From Rhodoferax sp. UBA5149 (GTDB taxonomy: Bacteria > Pseudomonadota > Gammaproteobacteria > Burkholderiales > Burkholderiaceae_C), in the NCBI RefSeq assembly GCF_002413825.1, contig NZ_DHXT01000082.1, positions 413-5,844 on the forward strand: 5,432 nucleotides of DNA, in the 5' to 3' direction. Each line of letters begins with the position of its first letter. The first letter of the stretch is position 1. The position numbers and the translations under genes were made by a program. The notes under the pieces were generated by a model that worked only from the letters and a program-made list of their open reading frames with translations, ran no database searches and was not told the origin of the DNA. Of this stretch, positions 1 to 5,097 are shown piece after piece.

Positions 1-96
1 CAGGACCGCTACGGCACCGGCTTGTCCCTGAGCAAAATCACCTTGTATGAAACGCCCAATTGCTGGGCGGAAGTGGACGCTGGCGGCGCGGCGTGA
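1..96 (+). CDS. queD: 6-carboxytetrahydropterin synthase (QueD/PTPS family), C-terminal end only
   Basis: The frame is open from the first base and ends in TGA at 94-96, giving the last 31 residues of a protein that begins outside the window. It contains I-T-L-Y-E-T-P-N-C-W-A-E-V. This resembles the C-terminal strand of 6-pyruvoyl/6-carboxytetrahydropterin synthases, where the Glu of the 'ET' pair (residue 17 of the fragment) belongs to the active site that binds the pterin ring. Family knowledge: QueD converts dihydroneopterin triphosphate to 6-carboxytetrahydropterin on the way to preQ0 and queuosine. Only the tail is visible, so the assignment rests on a short motif. An ATG at 96-98 overlaps the stop codon (TGATG) but opens only a 10-codon frame that closes at 126-128. 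Confidence 0.6.
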   Translation, partial: QDRYGTGLSLSKITLYETPNCWAEVDAGGAA

Positions 97-128
97 TGCC
101 TGCCGCGAAAATCAACCGCATTGGATGA

Positions 129-341
129 AATTGCTTTGACTTTTTGGTGGCGCCAGACGAGCAAGCCCCAGGTTCGCGTGCCAAACGTGGGGCCGAGCTG
201 GCGGACGCACTCGAACCATTGCTGGGCCGCCATGTCGATCTGGTGAGCCCGCGTTACATCCGCAATCCGCACTTTTTGCAAGCCGTCAATAGCAGCCGCA
301 CTCTCATTGATGACCGACAAAACACCCAAGTTGCTGGTTGA
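129..341 (+). pseudogene. Decayed minimal nucleotidyltransferase (MNT/MntA-type), C-terminal half
   Basis: The frame after the TGA at 126-128 reads F-D-F-L-V-A at its start. It continues with A-L-E-P-L-L-G-R-H-V-D-L-V-S, then R-N-P-H-F, and S-S-R-T-L-I near the end. This is the usual C-terminal half of small nucleotidyltransferase-fold proteins ('GR-VDLV...IRNP-F...SR'), which are often antitoxins paired with HEPN toxins. The N-terminal helix and the GS motif with its metal-binding Asp pair, normally some 40 residues before 'DFLV', are missing. The same frame upstream is only a 10-codon ORF (ATG 96, overlapping the preceding stop) closed by TGA 126-128. The only start inside is TTG 144, which would omit the catalytic motif, so I call it a remnant rather than a working gene. 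No HEPN partner is recognisable downstream. After the stop at 339-341 the frame stays open to 426-428 without recognisable content. Confidence 0.6.
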
Positions 342-473
342 TGCTTTAGGGGCCATCGATTCACCGTAACCGATGACCTGGATGGGTTGCAAGCCGGTTT
401 ATCCCGCTTGTTGGCAGTGCGGGGTTGAAGGGAATCCACCCCCAATTTGCGTTTGCTTGCAGGTTTTCCAGTT

Positions 474-490
474 GCTACTGAAAAGATAGC
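474..490 (+). repeat. Short interspersed repeat, copy 1 (GCTACT...TAGC)
   Basis: The 17 bases GCTACTGAAAAGATAGC match 15 of 17 bases of the copy at 5078-5094, in the same orientation. The ends GCTA and TAGC are complementary. Each copy lies just beyond the stop codon of a minus-strand gene (the XRE regulator here, the PIN gene there). Similar GCTA...TAGC-type elements are, from memory, common between genes of Comamonadaceae. No genome comparison was possible. Confidence 0.5.
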
Positions 491-530
491 TGCTCGCGCA
501 TGTTCCGCGATGGCTGCAAGCCTATCTTTT
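481..530 (-). terminator. Terminator-like inverted repeat at the 3' end of the XRE gene
   Basis: AAAAGATAG (481-489) and CTATCTTTT (522-530) are a perfect 9-bp inverted pair. Between them a smaller CGCG/CGCG pairing (about 495-509) can extend the fold imperfectly. Read on the minus strand the structure starts at the TAA stop of the regulator (529-531) and ends in UUUU, as a factor-independent terminator would. The long, partly unpaired interior makes it weaker than a standard terminator. It partly overlaps the short repeat at 474-490. Its A/T-rich ends are symmetric, so it could act in both directions. Confidence 0.45.
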
Positions 531-954
531 ATAAATTTCGGGCCTTGACCGTCGCCGCCACTGCTAGCGCGGCCACCACATCGCACACCGTTTTACGATC
601 TTGCAGCGACAGGGCCATGTAGCGCCCCAGCATGTCGCGATCTTGCATGGTCAGCACGGACATATCCGTGCCCGCTTCCTGCGTCCTGAAGGTCGGTGCC
701 GCCGTGCCGTAGCGCAACTCATCCGCGCTGACATGCAGCCAGTCGGCCAGCACGCGCAGCTTGTCCTGCATCGGAATCGACTTGCCCAGCAGCCAGTTGC
801 GTGCCGTGTGAGACGTGATGCTCTTGCCCCAGTAACGCAGGTTGAACTCGTTGGCAACCAGTGTGGGTGACGGCCGAATGCCAACGCCTTTGAGCGCCAG
901 CCGCAGCCGCTCGGCAAACGCATTGGTTTCGATCAGCTGTGATGCTTTTGACAT
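529..954 (-). CDS. XRE-type helix-turn-helix transcriptional regulator
   Basis: A 141-residue protein starting at ATG 954-952 and ending at TAA 531-529. Residues about 12-83 form a small all-helical DNA-binding domain. F-A-E-R-L-R-L-A-L is a first helix. I-T-S-H-T-A-R-N-W-L-L-G-K is the turn-recognition helix region. L-R-V-L-A-D-W-L-H-V-S-A-D-E-L-R-Y-G is the usual XRE ending. The C-terminal 50 residues (D-R-D-M-L-G-R-Y onward) are helical and carry no peptidase or ligand domain that I recognise. This is a phage- or accessory-type repressor of the kind common in Burkholderiales. No strong Shine-Dalgarno precedes the start, and a perfect 8-bp dyad (938-962) spans it, which suggests self-repression. 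The gene points away from the lipoprotein genes and is divergent from them. Target genes are unknown. Confidence 0.85.
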   Translation of the reverse strand: MSKASQLIETNAFAERLRLALKGVGIRPSPTLVANEFNLRYWGKSITSHTARNWLLGKSIPMQDKLRVLADWLHVSADELRYGTAAPTFRTQEAGTDMSVLTMQDRDMLGRYMALSLQDRKTVCDVVAALAVAATVKARNL

Positions 955-962
955 GCATCACA
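938..962. promoter_or_regulatory. Perfect 8-bp dyad across the XRE start codon
   Basis: TGTGATGC (938-945) and GCATCACA (955-962) are exact inverted copies around a 9-base centre, and the ATG of the regulator (954-952) lies inside. In DNA it could be an operator for the regulator's own dimer. In RNA it could form a hairpin that hides the start codon. The first reading is usual for XRE repressors, but nothing here proves binding. Confidence 0.4.
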
Positions 963-977
963 AAGTAGGGGCAAGCC

Positions 978-996
978 CTTGTCTCATTTTGACAAG
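978..996. promoter_or_regulatory. Inverted repeat overlapping a possible -35 box
   Basis: CTTGTC (978-983) and GACAAG (991-996) are a perfect inverted pair with a 7-base spacer. The right arm overlaps TTGACA at 989-994, an exact -35 consensus. A weak -10 (GAATAT, 1013-1018, 18-base spacing, 3 of 6 matches) follows on the + strand. An operator here would suit control of a rightward promoter by the neighbouring XRE protein. The promoter call is weak because of the poor -10. Confidence 0.35.
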
Positions 997-1080
997 AATT
1001 CAAATTATTTGTGAATATCGATTACATTCTGTAACACGGAAGCCTCATCCATAGAGGCTCCACATCTTGAGGGGGGCCTG

Positions 1081-1239
1081 ATGAAGTTTCAGCTGATTCA
1101 CAAATTCAACTTGACGCGGTTGTTAATTGCGGCGCGTTGCTGGGGTCGGCCTGCATTCTTCAAGCCGCGCACGCCAAGCGACAGCGGGCTTACCCCAAAC
1201 GCCACCGAATCAAATTCTTCCTGGCCGCAAAACGCCTGA
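1081..1239 (+). CDS. Doubtful small ORF, possibly a frameshifted exported peptide
   Basis: ATG 1081 follows a purine-rich GAGGGGGG (about 1069-1076) at a workable distance and opens a 52-codon frame to TGA 1237-1239. It begins M-K-F-Q-L-I-H-K-F-N-L-T-R-L-L-I-A-A, like the start of a signal peptide, but then turns into a composition typical of non-coding frames. The next frame continues more plausibly from about 1137: L-L-G-S-A-C-I-L-Q-A-A-H-A, which would complete a hydrophobic core and an A-H-A cleavage site. A basic stretch follows, rich in Lys and Arg, ending at TGA 1263-1265. One lost or gained base near 1130-1137 would join the two. It may instead be chance. I recognise no family. Confidence 0.22.
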   Translation: MKFQLIHKFNLTRLLIAARCWGRPAFFKPRTPSDSGLTPNATESNSSWPQNA

Positions 1240-1357
1240 CAGGCTCGCACTTCGGCTGGCCTTGACCGAAATTTCCTGATCGTTGAAAACCTGCCTGGAT
1301 GGCACGCAGGTCATAAAAATAACCAAGACCATCGCAACCCTCAACGAATATTTATCT

Positions 1358-2368
1358 ATGACATACATTCGAATTTTTGCTATAGCCTTGCTTACGGCTT
1401 TCTTGGCTGCGTGCGGTGGCGGGAGTGGCGGGAGCGCAAGCAGCCCGGTAGCACCAGCCGATTTCTCAGGAACATGGAGCGGCAGCTCCAGCGGAACAGC
1501 CTTTGTGTTTTCCGTTGTTCAAACCGGATCAAGCTTCAATATGACGCGAACCACGCCGGTTTTGGCCGGATTCACATACACAGGTGCCGTAACGGGGAAC
1601 TCTGCGGCAGTCACCACTTATATAAATAACGCGCAACTTGCTACTTCAACACTCACCCTTTTGAACAACACAACCGCGACGATGACTGTGGTTACCTGCA
1701 CACCTACTCAGGGCTACACATGTGGAGCGCCTGGATTGGCCATCACCCTCACAAAGGCGCCCATAGCATCAACACCCTCTTTCCCGGTGCAGACTGGCTA
1801 CTTGTCACTTATTGCAAGTGGATATTCGAAAAACTTCACGGTTTCTGGCACTTGCACGGGGTCAGGAAACAAGAGCTCATCACCAGCCACGACACCCGCA
1901 ACGTTTGAAGGCGTAGCAGGATTGTCTGCAACTGCCACATTTACGATGTCCCTCACCAACTGCACGCCGGCGTCAATCGCACAGTCTTCTACTGCCTACT
2001 TCACCAGTAATTACGTTCCACTTGGCTTTAACAGTATCGGCGTCAACTATGGCGTGTATCTGACCCCGCCCACCATACCTACGTCAGTTACCGTCGGTGG
2101 AACAGGGACGTATGGGACGCAAACTCTGTACACGAACAGTACAAAAGCGACGGGCAACGGTACTGCCGTCCAAAGTTACGTCATTGAAGCAGACACTTCA
2201 AGCACTGCAATTGTGAATTTGATCTCAAAACTTTATAACGCATCCGGCACATTGACTGCGACTGAGCAAGACCGCTTTCGAATTGATGCTGCCGGTACTT
2301 TGACGCCTACTTCAATCGACATCCAGTATTCAAATGGTTCGACTACTCACTTGGTTTTGACTTTCTAA
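1358..2368 (+). CDS. Thr/Ser-rich two-domain lipoprotein of unknown function
   Basis: A 336-residue protein. I prefer ATG 1358 over the in-frame TTG 1283 because it places a proper lipoprotein signal at the N-terminus: M-T-Y-I-R, a hydrophobic core, then L-A-A-C with Cys19 as the lipidated residue, followed by a glycine linker (G-G-G-S-G-G). Residues about 35-133 form a beta-rich first domain beginning F-S-G-T-W-S-G, with Cys114 and Cys122. Residues about 145-336 form a second beta-rich domain with Cys166 and Cys202 (F-T-V-S-G-T-C ... L-T-N-C-T-P). The two Cys pairs could be disulfides in the periplasm. No catalytic motif is visible. Thr and Ser are strikingly abundant, and the gene is richer in A/T-ending codons than the operon downstream, which hints at transfer. 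There is no clear Shine-Dalgarno. It is probably monocistronic, 227 bases before the CsgG operon. Confidence 0.75.
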   Translation: MTYIRIFAIALLTAFLAACGGGSGGSASSPVAPADFSGTWSGSSSGTAFVFSVVQTGSSFNMTRTTPVLAGFTYTGAVTGNSAAVTTYINNAQLATSTLTLLNNTTATMTVVTCTPTQGYTCGAPGLAITLTKAPIASTPSFPVQTGYLSLIASGYSKNFTVSGTCTGSGNKSSSPATTPATFEGVAGLSATATFTMSLTNCTPASIAQSSTAYFTSNYVPLGFNSIGVNYGVYLTPPTIPTSVTVGGTGTYGTQTLYTNSTKATGNGTAVQSYVIEADTSSTAIVNLISKLYNASGTLTATEQDRFRIDAAGTLTPTSIDIQYSNGSTTHLVLTF

Positions 2369-2381
2369 CTGACTGATGTTT

Positions 2382-2422
2382 TGCGGGATTCATTGGTTAC
2401 AGAAAATCCTTTTTCTCCCGCA
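2382..2422 (+). terminator. Weak terminator-like inverted repeat after the lipoprotein gene
   Basis: TGCGGGA (2382-2388) and TCCCGCA (2416-2422) form a perfect 7-bp pair, 14 bases after the stop codon. The loop is long (27 bases) and no T-tract follows, so this is not a standard factor-independent terminator. It may only be an mRNA 3' structure. Confidence 0.22.
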
Positions 2423-2451
2423 TGTCCTCCTGCGAAAACTCGGTCAACTCA

Positions 2452-2473
2452 ATATCCCCCATTTGGGGGATAT
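2452..2473. promoter_or_regulatory. Perfect palindrome upstream of the CsgG operon
   Basis: ATATCCCCCA (2452-2461) and TGGGGGATAT (2464-2473) are exact inverted copies separated by TT. No T-run follows, so a terminator is unlikely. The short symmetric G/C core flanked by A/T is what a dimeric regulator, for example of the NarL/FixJ/LuxR type, would bind. A -10-like TACGAT lies at 2494-2499. If transcription began near 2506, the site centre (2462.5) would sit near -43, an activator position. No good -35 is visible at the matching distance, which also fits activator dependence. Binding and start site are inference. Confidence 0.5.
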
Positions 2474-2595
2474 CTAATTGTTGGTCTACGACATACGATC
2501 AACGCTCAACCTTGGGCTTCCACGAAACCACGGGTCGATCGAGGTGACGCCAATTGGCTTCGCTCAAAAATAATTAACAAACTCAGAGGTTACCC

Positions 2596-3600
2596 ATGGC
2601 TATCTACGCCAAACATCGTCTATTCCGGTCAAGATGGCTGGCAGCCGCGATCACTGCAGCATCGCTTTTCACAGGCTGTGCAACCCAGGCACCACCTGTT
2701 GTGGTGAAAGAGTCGCCGCAGCCAAAGACGGCGCAAAAGAGCGCGCAGCAGGTCGTAACACTTGCGGCCCCAGTCAAGCCCACACTGAAACGCAAGATCG
2801 CGCTGGGTCGCATCACCAACGAGACGTCCTACGGCCGCTCGCTTCTGCGGGACTCCGCTGGTGACCCGTTGGGCAAGCAGGTCACCGATCTGCTCAGCAA
2901 ATCGCTGACCGAATCGGGCGCCTACGTCGTCTTCGAAAGACCGGATATTTCGAGGTTGAAGGATGAGAGCAATCTCACCGGCACGAAGTTGAACCTGGTT
3001 GGCGTTGACGCGCTGATTATTGGCTCGCTGACCGAATTTGGACGCAAGACGGTGGGACAGTCCGGCTTTGTGTCTTCCAGCAAGAAGCAGGTCGCATTTG
3101 CCAAAGTCGATCTCCGCGTGGTGGACGTCACAACCGGACAGGTTTTCTTTGCCACGTCTGGCGCGGGTGAATCGTCCACCGAATCGGCTTCCACTTTTGG
3201 GTTCGGCTCTCAAGCGGCATACGACGGTACCTTGAACGACACGGCCATTCGCCAAGCCATATCCGAGGCGGTGAACCGGCTGGCAACTGAGATGGCTGGG
3301 CGGCCGTGGCAAACCTACTTCTTGTCCGCTGATCAAGGCCGATATTTCGTTGCTGGTGGCAAGGCCCAAGGCCTGCGTCCGGGGATGCTGTTCTCAGTAC
3401 AGACTGCAGGCGAGAAAATCAAATCGCCGCAAACGGGTTTCGACATCACGCTGCCTGGGCGTGAGATCGCGCAACTTCGGATCGATTCAAACTTTGGTGA
3501 CTCCGAGGTGAACGAGGGTTCCGTGGGGAGCATCGTCAGTGGCTCGATCCAAGGCTTCAAAGTAGAGCAGTTGGTAGTTCGAATCAAGGAGGCCTCCTAA
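2596..3600 (+). CDS. CsgG-family outer-membrane lipoprotein with extra C-terminal domain
   Basis: A 334-residue protein. GAGG (2586-2589) lies 6 bases before ATG 2596. The signal peptide ends L-F-T-G-C with Cys28 lipidated, and Ala at +2 fits outer-membrane sorting. After a Pro/Lys/Gln-rich linker (about 30-63) comes the CsgG/HfaB domain: K-R-K-I-A-L-G-R-I-T-N-E-T (65-77), a helix, Y-V-V-F-E-R (110-115), D-A-L-I-I-G-S-L-T-E-F-G (138-149), and V-D-L-R-V-V-D-V-T-T-G-Q (171-182). These align by eye with E. coli CsgG. The two segments that form its pore hairpins are present but look shorter. A helix (about 215-237) follows. Residues about 247-330 (G-G-K-A-Q-G-L-R-P-G-M-L-F-S-V) resemble the FlgT C-terminal fold and are absent from CsgG itself. 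Curli subunits are absent, so curli secretion is unlikely. It is the first gene of the operon. Confidence 0.88.
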   Translation: MAIYAKHRLFRSRWLAAAITAASLFTGCATQAPPVVVKESPQPKTAQKSAQQVVTLAAPVKPTLKRKIALGRITNETSYGRSLLRDSAGDPLGKQVTDLLSKSLTESGAYVVFERPDISRLKDESNLTGTKLNLVGVDALIIGSLTEFGRKTVGQSGFVSSSKKQVAFAKVDLRVVDVTTGQVFFATSGAGESSTESASTFGFGSQAAYDGTLNDTAIRQAISEAVNRLATEMAGRPWQTYFLSADQGRYFVAGGKAQGLRPGMLFSVQTAGEKIKSPQTGFDITLPGREIAQLRIDSNFGDSEVNEGSVGSIVSGSIQGFKVEQLVVRIKEAS

Positions 3601-3935
3601 TGGTTACCAGAAAATTGATTGCAGCCAGCCTGCTTATGTGCGCTTTGGCTGCACTCATCGGGTGTGTTCAGTACCCCACCGAACGGCAAAGCGTGGTCGA
3701 TCTGCGCCCGCAGATTTCCTTCCGCTTTGACCCGGCAGATGCGCGGATGAACGAAGCGCGCGTTCTGGTCAATGGCCTCGACTCGGGTCGTCTGGGGGAT
3801 TTCCTCGACGGCCAAGGCTCGTTACGGGTTCTGTCCGGCACGCACGCCGTTCGCGTCGTCAGCGGCTCCGACGTGCTGCTTGATGAACGAGCCTACCTTG
3901 GAGACGGGGTTGCTCGCCCGTTCATCGTCAAATGA
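3600..3935 (+). CDS. Small PEGA-like lipoprotein of unknown function
   Basis: A 111-residue protein whose ATG (3600-3602) shares one base with the TAA of the CsgG-like gene. A near-ideal AGGAGG (3587-3592) lies 7 bases upstream inside the end of that gene. The signal peptide ends A-L-I-G-C with Cys22 lipidated and Val at +2. Residues about 52-111 look like one PEGA-type beta-sandwich: A-R-V-L-V-N-G-L-D-S-G (53-63), then L-R-V-L-S-G-T-H-A-V-R-V-V-S-G (75-89), then a closing strand with R-P-F-I-V. Family knowledge: PEGA domains are small surface or periplasmic modules, sometimes thought to bind polysaccharide. The assignment is by pattern only. Its place between the CsgG-like and DUF4810 genes, with coupled translation, implies it works with them. 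Confidence 0.75.
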   Translation: MVTRKLIAASLLMCALAALIGCVQYPTERQSVVDLRPQISFRFDPADARMNEARVLVNGLDSGRLGDFLDGQGSLRVLSGTHAVRVVSGSDVLLDERAYLGDGVARPFIVK

Positions 3936-4312
3936 AAAACAACCACATGAAAATCTTCGCAATTGCATTGTGCGGCCTGTTCCTGACAGCCTGCGCGAAT
4001 CGCGGCTCAATGTACCAATGGGGCGGCTATGACGCGATGCTGTACCAGTCATACAAGAGCCCCGAAAAATCGGTGGAATTCCGTCAAAGCCTTGAACTGC
4101 ACATTGCCAAAATGGAACAGTCTAAGCAGAAGATAGCACCAGGCCTGTACGCAGAACTCGGAACGCTGTACCTGCAGGCTGGCGACTCTAGCAAGGCAGT
4201 TGCGATGTACACCAAGGAGCGAGACGCTTGGCCGGAGAGCCGAGGACTCATGGACGCGCTCATCAATAACGTTGCCAAGCGCACCGGCGCCAAAGCTGAG
4301 GTGAAGTCATGA
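3932..4312 (+). CDS. DUF4810 family lipoprotein
   Basis: A 126-residue protein. ATG 3932 overlaps the previous stop by 4 bases (ATGA), typical of translational coupling. ATG 3947, five codons later, is an alternative and would give a tidier signal peptide. The lipobox is L-F-L-T-A-C (Cys21, Ala at +2). Directly after it comes the family's aromatic stretch M-Y-Q-W-G-G-Y ... L-Y-Q-S-Y-K (27-42). Residues about 70-104 (L-Y-A-E-L-G-T-L-Y-L-Q-A-G-D ... A-V-A-M-Y) read like one TPR-type helical hairpin, a protein-binding module. DUF4810 proteins are usually encoded between a CsgG-like and a DUF799 lipoprotein, as here apart from the extra PEGA-like gene. The likely role is as an adaptor in an outer-membrane lipoprotein complex, which is inference. 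Confidence 0.85.
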   Translation: MKNNHMKIFAIALCGLFLTACANRGSMYQWGGYDAMLYQSYKSPEKSVEFRQSLELHIAKMEQSKQKIAPGLYAELGTLYLQAGDSSKAVAMYTKERDAWPESRGLMDALINNVAKRTGAKAEVKS

Positions 4313-4950
4313 AAACCGTGAACTTGTTGCTCTGCTTGTTGGTTGTCGTCCTGAGCGGCTGTGCGAGTGCACCGGCCAAGAAGGATCTGAGCGCCTTTAA
4401 TGCCGCGGCGCCAAGGTCGATCCTGGTGGTACCGGCCATCAATAAGTCGCTGGACGTGGACGCCCCCAACTATCTACTCTCGACGCTGACTGTGCCGCTC
4501 GCCGAGAAGGGGTTCTACGTCTTCCCCGTCAACACGGCCAAGTTTGTCCTTGAGCAGGAAGGCTACTACGAAGGTGAACAGATCCACCGGCAACCACCAG
4601 AGACACTGGCTAAGCTGTTCGGTGCCGATGCCGTCCTCTACGTGACGATTAATCGCTGGGACGCACAGTACGCGATCCTCGCTGCGACGGTGACGGTGGA
4701 GTTTGACTATCGGATGGTTGGCAAAGACGGCACCGAGATTTGGCAAGCCAAGCAGAGGATGCAGTACTCGCCCCAGAACAACAACAGTGGAGGAAGTCCA
4801 CTCGCACTCTTGATCGCGGCAGCGATAAACGCCGCCATTACCCGAGCGGCGCCGAATTATCTGCCGCTGACCCAACAGGCTAATCGGCAGGTGTTTGTGC
4901 TGGGACCCAACGCCATTCCGAATGGACCGTACCGCAAAGTAGAGCAATGA
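4309..4950 (+). CDS. DUF799 family lipoprotein (GNA1162-like)
   Basis: A 213-residue protein. ATG 4309 overlaps the preceding stop by 4 bases, with GAGGTG (4298-4303) as ribosome binding site. The signal peptide ends V-L-S-G-C (Cys18, Ala at +2). The body matches the DUF799/GNA1162 family: R-S-I-L-V-V-P-A-I-N-K-S (36-47), E-K-G-F-Y-V-F-P-V (66-74), L-F-G-A-D-A-V-L-Y-V-T-I (103-114), an Ala/Ile-rich helix (164-180), and N-G-P-Y near the C-terminus. Family knowledge: the meningococcal member is a conserved outer-membrane lipoprotein antigen with a fold related to the N-terminal domains of TolB and CsgG. It is therefore probably a structural partner of the CsgG-like protein. It is the last gene of the operon and is followed by a strong terminator at 5007-5035. 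Confidence 0.88.
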   Translation: MKTVNLLLCLLVVVLSGCASAPAKKDLSAFNAAAPRSILVVPAINKSLDVDAPNYLLSTLTVPLAEKGFYVFPVNTAKFVLEQEGYYEGEQIHRQPPETLAKLFGADAVLYVTINRWDAQYAILAATVTVEFDYRMVGKDGTEIWQAKQRMQYSPQNNNSGGSPLALLIAAAINAAITRAAPNYLPLTQQANRQVFVLGPNAIPNGPYRKVEQ

Positions 4951-5006
4951 TCCGGGTCGCCCACGGGCGCGGGACATTGCAGTCGCTGATCGGTCTACAC
5001 CGACTC

Positions 5007-5035
5007 AAATAAAGCGACCTTGCGTCGCTTTATTT
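5007..5035. terminator. Strong bidirectional Rho-independent terminator
   Basis: AAATAAAGCGAC (5007-5018) and GTCGCTTTATTT (5024-5035) form a perfect 12-bp stem with the 5-base loop CTTGC. The A/T-rich outer part gives a U-rich tail on either strand. It ends the lipoprotein operon, whose stop is at 4950, and lies 60 bases beyond the stop of the convergent PIN gene, so it can serve both. Confidence 0.85.
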
Positions 5036-5077
5036 ATAAAAAATCACACTCCAGCCCCCGTGCAGTCTTCTTGAGAA

Positions 5078-5094
5078 GCTACTAAAAATATAGC
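5078..5094 (+). repeat. Short interspersed repeat, copy 2
   Basis: The 17 bases GCTACTAAAAATATAGC differ at two positions from copy 1 (474-490). The copy lies 3 bases beyond the stop codon of the minus-strand PIN gene. Copy 1 is likewise placed beyond a minus-strand stop codon. Confidence 0.5.
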
Positions 5095-5097
5095 AAC

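Larger units (their letters stand above)
963..1357. other. Intergenic region between the divergent XRE and lipoprotein genes
   Basis: About 395 bases without a convincing gene. It holds the CTTGTC/GACAAG dyad (978-996), the dyad TTACA-TTC-TGTAA (1022-1034), and a 6-bp hairpin AGCCTC/GAGGCT with a 7-base loop (1041-1059). A weak small ORF follows at 1081-1239. A 5-bp inverted pair CCTGC/GCAGG (1290-1310) lies about 50 bases before the lipoprotein start. The left part (about 985-1030) is A/T-rich, as promoter DNA often is. I find no clean sigma70 promoter directly before 1358. Confidence 0.5.

Noticed and set aside
9..392. 127-codon minus-strand ORF across the left edge
   Set aside because: It is antisense to the queD tail and the nucleotidyltransferase remnant, both recognisable on the plus strand. 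The frame itself shows no domain.
2452..2473. Palindrome as terminator of the upstream lipoprotein gene
   Set aside because: It lies 84 bases after the stop codon and is not followed by a T-run on the plus strand, so a regulatory site is the better reading.
2381..2707. 108-codon plus-strand ORF covering the leader of the CsgG operon
   Set aside because: Its start is not ATG and it overlaps the true CsgG-like start in another frame. No domain or signal is visible.
2629..3369. Long 246-codon open frame on the minus strand
   Set aside because: It lies wholly antisense to the CsgG-like gene, has a composition of shadow type (Arg/Gly/Cys rich, no domain), and the plus-strand protein is clearly the real one.
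2596..4950. Curli (csg) secretion operon
   Set aside because: Only the CsgG fold is shared. There are no CsgA/CsgB amyloid repeats and no CsgE or CsgF, and the DUF4810 and DUF799 genes point to the other known CsgG-family context.
4474..4977. 167-codon minus-strand ORF opposite the DUF799 gene
   Set aside because: Antisense shadow of a well-recognised coding frame, rich in Arg and without motif.
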